Counted from the first letter of the stretch, positions 18,020 through 27,840 are shown. The stretch: DNA of 64,000 bases from AWTP1-13 sp963775835 (GCA_963775835.1 CAVZKV010000015.1:248001-312000); one strand, 5' to 3'. Notes: a model not told the origin generated them from the sequence alone. Translations and numbers: made by a program.

Positions 18020-19717
18020 CTACTCGCGCGGCCACTCCGCCGCGCCGGAGTGCGTCGTCGCCCCTAGCCGGGCCGGCCCCACCAGCTTGGCATATTTTTC
18101 CATGACCCCGGCCAGGGGTTGTGGCGCGCGGGGCGACAGCGCGGCGCGGCGGCCGGCAAGGTCCGCCGCCCCGACCATGAGCTCGATGGTGCCCGCCACG
18201 CAATCGATCTTCACGCCGTCGCCCGTGCGCGCCAAGGCGATCGGCCCGCCGAGCTCGGCCTCCGGGCCGACATAGCCGACCATCATGCCGCGCGTTGCCC
18301 CCGAAAAGCGCCCATCCGTGATCAGGGCCACCTTTTCCCCCATGCCCTGTCCATAAATCAGCGCGGTCACCCCCAGCATCTCGCGCATGCCCGGCCCGCC
18401 CCGCGGCCCTTCATAACGGATGATCAGCGCCTCGCCTTCCTGGTATTGGCGTGCCGCCACCGCGGCCATGCAGGCTTCCTCACAGTCGAACACCCGCGCC
18501 CGCCCTTCGAAGGTGAGGGTCGTCAGGCCTGCGATCTTGATGAGGGCGCCCTCGGGCGCGAGGTTGCCGCGCAGCATGACCAATCCGCCGGAGGGATTGA
18601 GGGGGCGTGACGCCGGCCGCACCACCTCGCCATCGGGATCCGCGCGGGCGGCCAAGTGTTGGCTGAGCGTCGCGCCCGATAGCGTCAGCGTCTCGCCGTG
18701 CAGGTAGCCGCCATCGAGCAGGGCCTTCAGAACCGCGTCAGTTCCGCCGGCGCGAAATAGGTCGAGGGCCAGATATTTGCCGCCCGGCTGCAGATCGGCA
18801 ATCAGGGGCGTGCGGGCAAAGACCTGGGCGACATCCTCTAGGCTGAAGGAGATCCCGGCCTCGTGGGCGATCGCGGGTAGGTGCAAGCCGGCATTGGTCG
18901 AACCGCCGGTCGCCGCCACCGCCGCTGCGGCATTCTCTAAGGCCTTGCGGGTGACGAGGTCGCGCGGCAAGGGACCACCATTGCCCAGAATTTCCGTGAC
19001 GCGCCGACCGGCACGCCGGGCCAGCGCCAGGCGTTGCGAGTAGACCGCGGGCAGCATGGCCGAACCCGACGGCGCCAGGCCCAAGGTTTCAGAGACCATT
19101 GCCATGGTATTGGCCGTGAACTGCCCGGGGCAGGAGCCGATGGTCGGTGCGCAGGCCCGCTCCAACTCTGTAAGCTCGCCCTCGGTCATGGTGTTTGCCA
19201 GCACACGCCCAACGCCTTCGTAGGCCGTCAGCACGGTGACGTCGCGTCCCCGCCAATGGCCGGGCAGCATGGCCCCACCGTAGACGAACACGCTTGGGCA
19301 GTTCAGGCGCACCATCGCCATCATCATGGCGGGCAGCGTCTTGTCGCAACCGGCAAAGCCAATGAGCCCATCCATGGCATGGGCGCGCATCACGGCCTCG
19401 ATCGAGTTGGCAATGATCTCCCGCGAAATCAAGCTGAGGCGCATCCCCTTGTGGTTCATCGATAGGCCGTCGGAAACCGAGATCGTGCTGAAGCTGATCG
19501 GCACGCCGCCGCCGGCGGCAACGCCCAGGCGCGCGGCGTCTACCTGTGGGGCAAGCGACATCGAGCACGGGGTATTGTCGCCGCGCGTGTCGGCAATGCC
19601 GAAGCGCGGCTTTTCCAAATCTTCCTCGTCGAGGCCACTTGCGCGCATGAAGGCGCGGTGCGGCGCGCGGTCGAGGCCCGCAACGGTAATGCGCGAGCGG
19701 TATTGTGCTTTTCCCAT
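18020..19717 (-). CDS. IlvD/Edd-family dehydratase
   Basis: A 565-residue iron-sulfur dehydratase that removes water from a 2,3-dihydroxy acid or sugar acid to give a 2-keto acid. Cysteine cluster ligands appear in DTRGDNTPC, FAGCDKTLPAMMMAM and IGSCPGQFTANTMAM. The C-terminal domain has GMREMLGVTALIYGQGMG and LITDGRFSGATRGMMVGYVG with the conserved DGRFSG. Length fits both dihydroxy-acid dehydratase (about 560) and sugar-acid dehydratases. No other branched-chain amino acid synthesis genes are near. The TRAP transporter downstream and RidA upstream favour a catabolic sugar- or hydroxy-acid role over biosynthetic ilvD. Start ATG 19717 follows GAGGCC. Confidence 0.9.
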   Translation of the reverse strand: MGKAQYRSRITVAGLDRAPHRAFMRASGLDEEDLEKPRFGIADTRGDNTPCSMSLAPQVDAARLGVAAGGGVPISFSTISVSDGLSMNHKGMRLSLISREIIANSIEAVMRAHAMDGLIGFAGCDKTLPAMMMAMVRLNCPSVFVYGGAMLPGHWRGRDVTVLTAYEGVGRVLANTMTEGELTELERACAPTIGSCPGQFTANTMAMVSETLGLAPSGSAMLPAVYSQRLALARRAGRRVTEILGNGGPLPRDLVTRKALENAAAAVAATGGSTNAGLHLPAIAHEAGISFSLEDVAQVFARTPLIADLQPGGKYLALDLFRAGGTDAVLKALLDGGYLHGETLTLSGATLSQHLAARADPDGEVVRPASRPLNPSGGLVMLRGNLAPEGALIKIAGLTTLTFEGRARVFDCEEACMAAVAARQYQEGEALIIRYEGPRGGPGMREMLGVTALIYGQGMGEKVALITDGRFSGATRGMMVGYVGPEAELGGPIALARTGDGVKIDCVAGTIELMVGAADLAGRRAALSPRAPQPLAGVMEKYAKLVGPARLGATTHSGAAEWPRE

Positions 19718-19748
19718 AGCTCGGCCTCAGGCCCCCCAAAGTTGAGCT

Positions 19749-20159
19749 TTAACGGCGAGGCAACACGGCGGTCGCCTCGATTTCGACTTTGGCCCGCGCC
19801 TCAACGAGGCCCACGACCTGCACCAGCGTCATGGCCGGGAAGTGGCGGCCGAGGACGCGGCGATAGGCCTGTCCCACCTCATTGAGGCGCGCCAGATATT
19901 CGTGCTTGTCGAGGACGTACCAGGTAAGGCGAACGAGGTGTTCAGGCCGCCCCTCCGCCTCGGCCAGCACCTCGACGATGTTGCTGAGCGCCTGTTCCAG
20001 CTGTACGACGAAGTCATCGCTCTCGAACCGCTGCAGAGCATTCCAGCCGACCTGGCCGGCGATAAACACCAGCCGTCCCTCGGCCAGGATGCCGTTGGAG
20101 AAGCCCTTGGCTCTTGCCCAGTGCTGCGGATGCAGCGCTCGCATGGCAACGTCGCTCAT
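19749..20159 (-). CDS. RidA family protein (enamine/imine deaminase-like)
   Basis: A 136-residue YjgF/YER057c/UK114-family protein. It shows the family core LVFIAGQVGWN, FVVQLEQALSNIVEVLAEAE and LTWYVLDKHEYLARLNEVG, and ends with the VEARAKVEIEATAVL strand. Canonical RidA hydrolyses reactive enamines/imines using a C-terminal-half Arg; here that position reads GLVEARAKVEIEA. The gene lies between the dehydratase and the CoA-ligase genes. A RidA-like protein is sensible in an aminoaromatic pathway, where ring reduction of an amino-aromatic CoA thioester yields enamine/imine intermediates that must be deaminated. This role is inference. Confidence 0.88.
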   Translation of the reverse strand: MSDVAMRALHPQHWARAKGFSNGILAEGRLVFIAGQVGWNALQRFESDDFVVQLEQALSNIVEVLAEAEGRPEHLVRLTWYVLDKHEYLARLNEVGQAYRRVLGRHFPAMTLVQVVGLVEARAKVEIEATAVLPRR

Positions 20160-20277
20160 CTAAAGGTCCTTGCTGCTGTGGCCTCACGCCTGGCCCTCGC
20201 CCGGCCCATCCACTGCTGCGCGCCGCGGCCGTTCGTTGCCGGGGTGGGGCTTAACGGGGGCGGGGCGCAGGGCTTGG

Positions 20278-21975
20278 TCATGGTCGTTTCAGCTTGAAGC
20301 GCTGCACCTTGCCGGTCTGGGTCTTGGGCAGGGCGGCGGCGAACTTGATGGAGCGGGGATATTTGTAAGGCGCGATCTTCGCTTTGACGTGGTCCTGCAG
20401 GCGCTTGGCACAGGCGGCGTCGCCGGCAACGCCCGCCTGCAGCACCACGTGCGCCTCCACGATCTCACCGCGCTCCGCGTCGGGGATTCCGATCACCGCA
20501 CATTCGGCCACGTCGGCATGGCTCAGCAGGGCCGTCTCCACTTCGGGACCGGCGATGTTGTAGCCCGACGAGATGATCATGTCGTCGGCACGGGCCACGA
20601 AGTGGAAAACGCCGTTCTGGTCGCGGAGAAAGTCGTCGCCGGTGAGGTTCCAGCCGGCACGCACATAGGTCCTTTGCCGGTCGTCGGCGAGGTAGCGGCA
20701 GCCGGTGGGGCCACGCACGGCGAGATGGCCGACGCTGCCGTCGGCGACGTCGGCCATGTCGTCGTCGACAATTCTGGCCTCGTAGCCCGTGACCGGCTTG
20801 CCGGTGGCGCCGGGGGTTGCGTCGCCCAGTCGGTTGCTGATGAAGATGTGCAGCAGTTCGGTGGCGCCGATGCCGTCAAGAATTGGCTTGCCGGTCTTGC
20901 GGGTCCAAGCCTCAAACACGGGTGCCGGCAGCGTTTCACCGGCGGAGACGGCCAGGCGCAACGAGGACAAGTTGGCACCCTCGTCCATGGCGATCAGCAT
21001 GGCGCGATAGGCCGTGGGTGAGGTAAAGCTTATGGTGGCTTTGTAGGTCTCGATGATTTCGATCATGTTGGCCGGCGAGGCATTTTCCAACAGCGTCGCC
21101 GTCGCGCCAAAGCGCAGCGGGAAGACCGCGAGCCCGCCCAGGCCGAAGGTGAAGGCCAGGGGCGGCGAGCCGACGAATACGTCATCGGGCCTCACGCCCA
21201 AAACCTCCTGCGCGTAGCCGTCGGCCATGATCAGCAAATCGCGGTGAAAGTGCATGGTGCCCTTGGGCTCGCCGGTGGTACCCGAGGTGAAGCTCAAGAG
21301 CGCGACGTCGTCGCGACCGGTTGCCACCGCCGCGAACTTTACCGGTTTGTTGAGCGCGATGCGGTCGAGCTCGGCGTCGTGGTTGGAGGTGCCGTCGAAG
21401 CCGATCACCTGCTTGAGAAAGCGGCTATCCTTGGCGCAGGCGACCAGCTCGTCGGTGATGCGACTGTCGCACAGTGCCAAGCCGATCTGCGCCTTATCGA
21501 CGATCTTGCTCAGCTCGCCGGCGCGCAGCATCGGCATGGTGTTGACGGCGACGGCGCCGGCCTTGGTTGCCGCCAGCCAGGCCGCCACCATGGCAGGGTT
21601 GTTGCCGGAGCGGATCAGCACGCGGTTGCCAGGCTTGACGCCGAAGTCTTCCACCAGCGCGTGCGCCAGGCGATTGGTCCAGTCCGACAGCTCCTTGTAG
21701 GTACGGCGGCGGCCGTTGCCAATTAGCGCGATGTTGTCGCCAAAGCCCCGCTCGACCAAGCGCTCGGTGAGCTCTACGGCGGCATTGAGATAGTCTGGAA
21801 ACTGAAACTGCGGTCGCTCCAGCAGCAGATCCGGCCAGTCGGCGCTGGCCGGCAGATTGTCGCGCGCGAAGGTATCGACGTGCGCGCTGGGGCCAAGGCG
21901 CGCCGGTTGCCGCCAGGCGCCCGGCGCATCGGTGCTGGCAGCCAGCATTGGCCGCGGGAACAGGTTAGCGAACAT
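20278..21975 (-). CDS. 2-aminobenzoate-CoA ligase-like acyl-CoA synthetase
   Basis: A 565-residue AMP-forming acid-CoA ligase of the benzoate/2-aminobenzoate-CoA ligase group. Motifs: LLSFTSGTTGEPKGTMHFHR (P-loop), LDGIGATELLHIFIS, NLTGDDFLRDQNGVFHFVAR, DDMIISSGYNIAGPEVE, and the catalytic lysine in LPKTQTGKVQRF. The GATELLHIF form of the adenylate-forming motif is typical of benzoate-CoA ligases rather than fatty-acid ligases. ATG 21975 has GGAGG five bases upstream and is favoured over 21987. It overlaps the MarR gene by 11 bases. With the monooxygenase/reductase fusion encoded in the same operon, the likely substrate is 2-aminobenzoate or a close relative; specificity cannot be proved from sequence. 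Confidence 0.87.
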   Translation of the reverse strand: MFANLFPRPMLAASTDAPGAWRQPARLGPSAHVDTFARDNLPASADWPDLLLERPQFQFPDYLNAAVELTERLVERGFGDNIALIGNGRRRTYKELSDWTNRLAHALVEDFGVKPGNRVLIRSGNNPAMVAAWLAATKAGAVAVNTMPMLRAGELSKIVDKAQIGLALCDSRITDELVACAKDSRFLKQVIGFDGTSNHDAELDRIALNKPVKFAAVATGRDDVALLSFTSGTTGEPKGTMHFHRDLLIMADGYAQEVLGVRPDDVFVGSPPLAFTFGLGGLAVFPLRFGATATLLENASPANMIEIIETYKATISFTSPTAYRAMLIAMDEGANLSSLRLAVSAGETLPAPVFEAWTRKTGKPILDGIGATELLHIFISNRLGDATPGATGKPVTGYEARIVDDDMADVADGSVGHLAVRGPTGCRYLADDRQRTYVRAGWNLTGDDFLRDQNGVFHFVARADDMIISSGYNIAGPEVETALLSHADVAECAVIGIPDAERGEIVEAHVVLQAGVAGDAACAKRLQDHVKAKIAPYKYPRSIKFAAALPKTQTGKVQRFKLKRP

Positions 21976-22570
21976 GGGAGCCTCCACTGCCTCGCCTTCG
22001 ACCTAACCGCGACGCGTCGTCGTCGACCCGCCGTTGCCTAGGCGGCGCAGTGGTGGCGAGGCCACCGCGGCCGGTTTCGGCTTTGGGTTCGAAGCCATTC
22101 TTAGCCTCTGTGGCGCGCGGGCGAGCAGGCGCAAGCAGAGCAAACAGGGTCTCGACCTCGGCGCTGCTGTAATTTGCCAGGATGGTGCCGATCCAGTCCG
22201 CATGCGCTTGCGCCATGGCGGCGAAGCGAGCAGAACCTTTGTCGGTCAGACGCACAAAGGTGGCACGGCGGTCGCCCACCTGCGCGAGCCGCTCGACCAT
22301 CCCTTCGGCAACCAAGCGATCGATGATGCCGGTAACGTTGCCGTTGGAAACCATCAGGTGACGCGATAGCTCGGTCATGTTCATGCCGGTCTCTGCCCGC
22401 GCCAAAGCGGCCATGACATCGAACTTCGGCAAGGTGGTTGCGAACTCGGCGGCGAACCGGCGTCGTAGCTGGACCTCGATGCCGCGGGCCACGCGCAACA
22501 GACGCAGCCAAAGCCGCAGCTTCTGCTTGTTGCTGGTTTCGCTCCGGCGCGCCCGACGCTGGCCGCTCAC
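21965..22570 (-). CDS. MarR family transcriptional regulator
   Basis: A 201-residue winged-helix regulator. The DNA-binding core spans about residues 35-125: MNMTELSRHLMVSNGNVTGI (recognition helix), IDRLVAEGMVERLAQVGDRR (wing), and FVRLTDKGSARFAAMAQAH. Family members associated with CoA-ligase operons respond to the aromatic acid or its CoA thioester and usually repress. The last ~45 residues (from KNGFEPKAE) are Arg/Gly-rich and not part of the MarR fold, so the C-terminus may be extended by drift. Start ATG overlaps the SDR stop (ATGA) and the end overlaps the ligase start, so it is cotranscribed with the genes it probably controls. The palindrome at 25672-25687 is its likely operator. Confidence 0.9.
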   Translation of the reverse strand: MSGQRRARRSETSNKQKLRLWLRLLRVARGIEVQLRRRFAAEFATTLPKFDVMAALARAETGMNMTELSRHLMVSNGNVTGIIDRLVAEGMVERLAQVGDRRATFVRLTDKGSARFAAMAQAHADWIGTILANYSSAEVETLFALLAPARPRATEAKNGFEPKAETGRGGLATTAPPRQRRVDDDASRLGRRRGSGGSHVR

Positions 22571-23325
22571 GTTTCCCCTCCCGATACGGATATCGCCTGG
22601 CCGCTGATCGCCTGCGCCGAGGCGCTCAACAGGAACAGTACCGTGTGGGCAACCTCATCGGGCTCCACGAAGCGTCCCTGCGGGTTGAAGCGGCTGAGCT
22701 CGCCTCTGGCCTCCGCCTGCGAACGGCCGCTGCTGGCAGCGATCTTGGCAAGCGACGCCGCCAGCAACGGCGTTTCGGTGAAACCCGGGCACACGGCATT
22801 GACCGTAATAGGACGCGGCGCCAACTCGGCGGCGAGCGCCCGCGCCAGGCCAACCACGCCATGCTTGGCCGCGCAATAGGCGGCGGCATAGGCATAGCCC
22901 TTGATGCCCGCCGTGGAGGCGATGAAGACGATGCGCGGCAGCCGGGCGTCGGGGCGCAACAGGTCGGGCAGCGCCGCCCTGACCGTGAGAAAGGCGCCCG
23001 TCAAGTTGACCGCAAGCATGCGCTGCCAATGCCCGAGATCGAGCCGCGCGACGGGCGCGCTCTCGGCGGCCCCGGCATTGGCGATGACAACATCGATCGG
23101 CCCGTTTGCCTGCCGCGCCTGCTCGACCATGGCCTGGGCGTCGGCCTCCAGCGTAACGTCGGCTGTGATTGCGCACGCGCCCCTGAGGCCCGTGGCCACC
23201 GTCTCGAGCGGTTCGCGGCGTCGGCCGACGAGCGAAACCTTGACCCCGGTGTTGGCCAATTGCCGCGCGATCGCCGCGCCGATGCCGCTGCCGCCGCCGG
23301 TGAGGAGGGCGTGTCTAGTGTCCAT
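22567..23325 (-). CDS. SDR family oxidoreductase
   Basis: A 252-residue classical short-chain dehydrogenase. The cofactor motif TGGGSGIGAAIARQLA is at the N-terminus, NAG follows in VVIANAGAAES, and the active site is Ser in FIASTAGIKG with YCAAKHG (Tyr and Lys, YxxxK). It also has the PITVNAVCPGFTET segment. ATG 23325 has GGAGAG upstream and shares one base with the stop of the monooxygenase gene (TGATG), so translation is coupled; it also overlaps marR by four bases. In this operon it probably oxidises a 3-hydroxyacyl-CoA or cyclic hydroxy-CoA intermediate. Substrate is inference. Confidence 0.91.
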   Translation of the reverse strand: MDTRHALLTGGGSGIGAAIARQLANTGVKVSLVGRRREPLETVATGLRGACAITADVTLEADAQAMVEQARQANGPIDVVIANAGAAESAPVARLDLGHWQRMLAVNLTGAFLTVRAALPDLLRPDARLPRIVFIASTAGIKGYAYAAAYCAAKHGVVGLARALAAELAPRPITVNAVCPGFTETPLLAASLAKIAASSGRSQAEARGELSRFNPQGRFVEPDEVAHTVLFLLSASAQAISGQAISVSGGET

Positions 23326-25617
23326 CAAACGCTCTCCGTTAGCGGGGAGGCGCGCGCCGCCAAGCGATTGAGTTGCTCGCCGCCGGCGCGATAGGGTGGC
23401 GGCCAGGCCTGACCCGCGTAGCCGAGGCTTGCCGCGGCGCGCAGCGTCCAATAGGGGTCGGCCAGGTGCGGCCGCGCCAGGCAGCACAGGTCGGCGCGCC
23501 CGGCCATCAGGATCGAGTTGACGTGGTCGGGCTGGTAGATGTTACCCACGGCCATGGTGGCAATGCCGACCTCGTTGCGAATGCGATCGGAGAACGGCGT
23601 CTGAAACATGCGGCCGTAGACGGGGCGCGCATCTGCTGAGGTCTGGCCCGCCGACACGTCGATGATGTCGACGCCGGCCGTCTTCAGCAGGCGTGCGATT
23701 TCCACGGCGTCTTCCGGCGTGATGCCTCGATCCCCCACCCAGTCATGCGCCGAGATGCGCACCGAGATCGGCTTCGCCCGCCGGCCAGGCGCCGCGCACG
23801 GCACGAAAGACCTCGAGCGGAAAGCGCATCCTGTTCTCGAGCGAGCCACCGTAGGCATCGCGGCGCCGGTTGCTGAGCGGCGTGATGAAGGCCGACAGCA
23901 AGTAGCCGTGCGCATAGTGCAGTTCCAGCATATCGAAGCCCGCCCGCTCGGACATCTCGGTTGCTCGCACGAAGGCATCGCGTACCGCGTCCATGTCGGC
24001 CCGGCTCATCTCGCGCGGCACCTGGTTGACCGGCGACCACGGCACCGGCGAGGGAGCGATGATCTCCCAGTTGCCTCCTCGCAAGGGGGCATCCATCGTT
24101 TCCCAGCCGAGCTGGGTTGAGCCCTTCGGCCCCGAATGTCCGAGTTGGATGGCAACCTTGGCGTCGGTCTCGGCGTGAATGAAGCCGACGATCCGGCGCC
24201 AGGCCGCCTCGTGCTCTTTGGCATAGAGCCCCGTACAACCCGGACTGATGCGTCCCTCGGGCGTAACGCAGGTCATCTCGGTGCTGATGAGGCCCGCGCC
24301 GCCCTTGGCCCGCTCCGCATAGTGCACGAAGTGCCAGTCCGTCGGCGTGCCGTCGACGGCGCGGTATTGCGCCATCGGCGACACCACGATGCGGTTCTTG
24401 AGCTCGAGTTGGCGCAGGCGGAAGGGCGTGAACATCGGCGGTCGCGCCGTCGTCGGCGGCTTGCCGGTGGTGCCCTGCTCGAACCATCGCTCGGCGCCTT
24501 CGAGCCAGCGCCGGTCGCGCTGGCGCAGGTTCTCATGGCCGATGCGCTGCGACCTAGTGAGCAGCGAGTAGTTGAACTGCACGGGATCGAGATGCACATA
24601 ACGCTCGACCTGCTCGAACCATTCGGTCGAATTGCGCGCCGCGCTCTGCAGCCGTAGCACCTCCGTGCGCCGCTCCTGCTCGTAGCGGCGGAAGGCCGCC
24701 GTCAGGCTGGGCTCGCTGCTCAGGTAGTTGGCCAAGGCAATGGCGCTCTCGAGCGCAAGTTTGGTGCCCGAACCCACGGAGAAATGCGCCGTTGCCGCCG
24801 CGTCGCCGATCAGTACGATGTTTTCGTGCGACCAGGTCTGGCACAGCACGCGTTGGAAATTGAGCCAGGCCGATCCGCGCAAGTGCGGGGAGTTGGCGAT
24901 CAAAGGGTGGCCGCCGAGCTTGTCGGCGAAGATTTCCTGGCACCGGGCCGTGGTTTCCTCTTGCGTCATGGCCGCAAAGCCAAAGCGCCGCCAGGTGCGC
25001 TCCGAGCATTCGATGATGAACGTCGCGGTGTCGGCGTCGAACTGGTAGGCGTGCGCCCAAATCCAACCGTGCTCGGTTTCCTTAAAAATAAAGGTGAAGG
25101 CGTCGTCGAACCTTTGTTTTGTCCCGAGCCAGACATACTTGCAGGCGCGCACGTCGATATCGGGCTTGAAAAGGCGAGCTAGCCCGCCGCGCACCTTGGA
25201 ATTGGCGCCGTCGGCGGCGACGATCAAATCGTAGCTGCGGTAGGCTTCCACGCCCTCGATCTCGGTCTCGAACGCGAGCGTGATGCCGAGCGAACGCGCC
25301 CGGTCCTGCAAAATATTGAGCAGTCGCCTGCGGCCGATGCCACAAAACCCGTGCCCCGACGAGCGCGTGACGCTGCCCCGGTAGTGCACGGCAATGTCAT
25401 CCCAGTAGACAAAGGCACGATGAATTGCCTCACAGCTTTGCGCATCGACGACGCGCAAATTGGCCAACGTCTCGTCCGAAAGCACCACGCCCCAGCCGAA
25501 GGTGTCCTGGGCGCGGTTGCGCTCGACGACGACGATCTCGTGGGCCGGGTCGCGCAGCTTGATGGCGATGGCGAAGTATAATCCCGCAGGCCCTCCGCCG
25601 AGACAGGCGATGCGCAT
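23325..25617 (-). pseudogene. 2-aminobenzoyl-CoA monooxygenase/reductase-type fusion (bifunctional salicylyl-CoA 5-hydroxylase family), frameshifted
   Basis: A fusion of about 763 codons if repaired. Residues 1 to about 390 are a class A FAD monooxygenase: CLGGGPAGLYFAIAIKL and NIVLIGDAAATAHFSVGSGT. From about residue 394 an old-yellow-enzyme domain follows: MFTPFRLRQLELKNRIVVSP, then LHYAHGYLLSAFITPLSNRR and DAYGGSLENRMRFPLEV. Near 23775 the frame breaks: GAWPAGE should join KPISVRISAHDWVGDRGITP, by one extra base in GGCGGGCGAAG. The second frame continues intact to 23325. Such fusions are known as 2-aminobenzoyl-CoA monooxygenase/reductase (Azoarcus evansii) and are often annotated as salicylyl-CoA 5-hydroxylase. 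GGAGGT precedes ATG 25617. First gene of the leftward operon. Sequence error is plausible. Confidence 0.86.
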
Positions 25618-25671
25618 GGCCACCTCCATGGTGCCAGGAGTGCTGGCCAGCGTGCCCGAGCTTCGGTCGAT

Positions 25672-25687
25672 ATTTCAAGCATGAAAT
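25672..25687. promoter_or_regulatory. Palindromic operator candidate between divergent catabolic operons
   Basis: ATTTCA-AGCA-TGAAAT is a perfect 6+6 inverted repeat in the 161-bp divergent region (25618-25778). The surrounding sequence is unusually AT-rich for this genome, and a second half-like TTGAAG follows at 25695. Size, symmetry and position suit a MarR-family dimer controlling both arms. Confidence 0.55.
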
Positions 25688-25778
25688 TTTAGGATTGAAG
25701 TTTGTTTCCGCGCGAGCTTGTGGATTAGACTGTGCCCTTCGAGCACGGGGGCGGCGAGCGTACGCCCGGGGAGTTTTC

Positions 25779-26555
25779 ATGCCTCAGCCGGCCACCAGGC
25801 TGCCCGCAGTGGTTTTTTTGCACGGCATCGGTGGGTCCGCCCAGGTCTGGGCAGCGCAGCTGGCCGCCTTCGCCGCGGCCGGCTTTGCCTCGGTTGCGCT
25901 CGACCTCCTCGGCTATGGCGCGCGCCCTGCGGTCGCCGCCATGGACTTCGAGGCGCTGGCCGGCGATGTCGAAGGGGCAATCGCGCGGCGGGGCCTGCAA
26001 CGGCCGGTCCTGGTTGGCCACTCGCTGGGAGGAATGGTGGTACAAACCAGCCTGCGGCGTAAGCCGGACGGCTACAGTGCGGCCATCCTCGTCGGGACCA
26101 GCCCGGCGTTCGGCAATCCTGGCGGCGACTTCCAGCAGAAGTTCGTGAGCGATCGCTTGCGACCGCTGGACGGCGGCGGCAGCCTCGCCGACATCGCCGC
26201 CGGGATCATCGACGGTTTGCTTGGACCGCTGCCTGATCCGGATTGCCGCGCGCGTGCCATCGCGGCGATGTCGGCGGTCCACGCCGATACCTATCGCGCC
26301 GCGGTCCGCTGTCTGGTTGGTTTTGACGAGCGCGCCAACTTGTCGGCCATACGGGTGCCCGTGCTCTGCCTCGCCGGTGCGCACGACCGCAACGCCCCCG
26401 CCGAGATGATGGCGCGCATGGCCGGCAAGATTAAGGGCGCTGCCTATCACTGCCTGCCGACGGTAGGCCACCTTGCCAACCTGGAGGCGCCGGCCGCCTT
26501 CAATGCCGCCGCGCTCGATTTTCTGCGCCGCATTTTCCAATCCGACCCGCTCTAA
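25779..26555 (+). CDS. Alpha/beta hydrolase
   Basis: A 258-residue alpha/beta-fold hydrolase. Oxyanion region VVFLHGIGGSAQVWAAQLAA; nucleophile elbow LVGHSLGGMVVQT (Ser); acid CLAGAHDRNAPAEM (Asp); histidine TVGHLANLEAP. ATG 25779 follows GGGGAG. It is the first gene of the rightward arm, divergent from the monooxygenase/reductase fusion. In CoA-dependent aromatic pathways such hydrolases open rings of enol-lactones or 1,3-diketones or cleave thioesters; in pyridine catabolism a related fold (NicD) deformylates N-formylmaleamate. Which applies here is not readable. Confidence 0.9.
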   Translation: MPQPATRLPAVVFLHGIGGSAQVWAAQLAAFAAAGFASVALDLLGYGARPAVAAMDFEALAGDVEGAIARRGLQRPVLVGHSLGGMVVQTSLRRKPDGYSAAILVGTSPAFGNPGGDFQQKFVSDRLRPLDGGGSLADIAAGIIDGLLGPLPDPDCRARAIAAMSAVHADTYRAAVRCLVGFDERANLSAIRVPVLCLAGAHDRNAPAEMMARMAGKIKGAAYHCLPTVGHLANLEAPAAFNAAALDFLRRIFQSDPL

Positions 26556-26567
26556 CGGAAGCGATCC

Positions 26568-27840
26568 ATGCCCGAGCGCGACCTCGACAAAATCGATATC
26601 GATGCCCCGATCTTCGAGCCGGCGGCATTCCGCCTGCCCGAGCGCGATGCGGCGCTGATCGACAAGGCGCGCGCGCTTCGGCCGGCGCACGCTTGCCCCC
26701 CGTGCCGCCCAGCACGATCGCGACGCCAGCTTCCCGATCGAGAACTTTCGCGACATGCACAAGGAAGGCCTGCTCGCAATCTGCGTGCCGAAGGATGCGG
26801 GTGGCGCCGGCGCCGGCTTCGCCGCCTACTGCCTGGCCGCGGCGGAACTCGGCCGCTTTTGCGGCGCCACCGCGCTGTCCTGGAACATGCACGTGTGCTC
26901 GACGTTGTGGACGGGCGCGCTGGCCGACGATGTGCAGATGAGTGCCGCCGAGCGGGCCGAACACGACGGACGCCGCCGCCTGCACTATCGGCGCATCGTC
27001 GCGGCGGGTGCCCTCTACTCGCAACCTTTTTCCGAGGGTGGCGCGGCGGCCGCCGGGGCGGCGGCCTTTGGCACGGAGGCCAAGCCGGTCGACGGCGGCT
27101 TCCTCGTCAACGGCAAGAAGATCTTCGCCTCCCTGTCGGGTGCCGCCGACTACTACGGGGTCTTGTGCACCGAGCGGGCGGCAGGCGACACCGCCAGTCG
27201 CCGCAACACGCTCTATCTTGCCGTGCCGGCGACGGCCAAGGGCGTTTCCGTGGTCGGCGACTGGGATCCGCTCGGCATGCGCGCCACCGTCTCGCGCACG
27301 CTCCTGTTCAAGGACGTGTTCGTGCCCGAGGATGAGATGCTGATGCCGCGTGGGGTGTATTTTCGGGCGGCGACCTGTTGGCCGCACATGTTCCTGACGC
27401 TCTCGCCCACCTATATGGGCCTTGCGCAAGCAGCCTACGACTTCACGGTCAGCTATCTGCGAGGCGAGCTGCCGGGCACGCCGCCGGTGAAGCGCCGCAT
27501 GTTCCCGACCAAGCAAATTGCCGTAGCCGAGATGCGCATCGTCCTCGAGCAGACCAAGGCGCTGTGGTTCCAAGCCATCAGCGAGGCGCGCGCCAATCCC
27601 AGCAAGGAGCAGGTGCTGCGTGCCTATGCCGCGCAGTTCAGCGTCATGGAGAACGCCAGCGCGCTGGCCAGCAAGGCGATCCGCAGCTGCGGCGGCCAGG
27701 CCATGCTCAAGCATCTGGTGCTCGAGCGCATTTTTCGCGACAGCCGCTGCGGCTCGCTGATGCTGCCCTGGACGGCCGAGATTTGCCTCGATCGCCTGGG
27801 GCGCGAAAGCCTCTATGAGGTGGGTGAAAAGGACGATTGA
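26568..27840 (+). pseudogene. Acyl-CoA dehydrogenase, frameshifted near the N-terminus
   Basis: About 423 codons if repaired. It starts with MPERDLDKIDIDAPIFEPAA at 26568 (GGAAGCG upstream). Near 26665-26673, in a GCGCGCGCGC run, the frame changes and continues as FGRRTLAPRAAQHDRDASF, then PIENFRDMHKEGLLAI. The main frame carries GALYSQPFSEGGAAAAG, GGFLVNGKKIFASLSGAADY and RSCGGQAMLKHLVLERIFRD. A one-base gain (or two-base loss) in a dinucleotide-like GC run is the sort of change that arises from slippage, biological or instrumental. The enzyme would oxidise an acyl-CoA intermediate of the aromatic pathway; it sits 13 bases after the hydrolase and 12 before the ligase gene. Confidence 0.82.

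Noticed and set aside
25001..25700. Possible tRNA-like or riboswitch structure in the catabolic locus
   Set aside because: No cloverleaf or known riboswitch core was found; only the operator-like palindrome is convincing.
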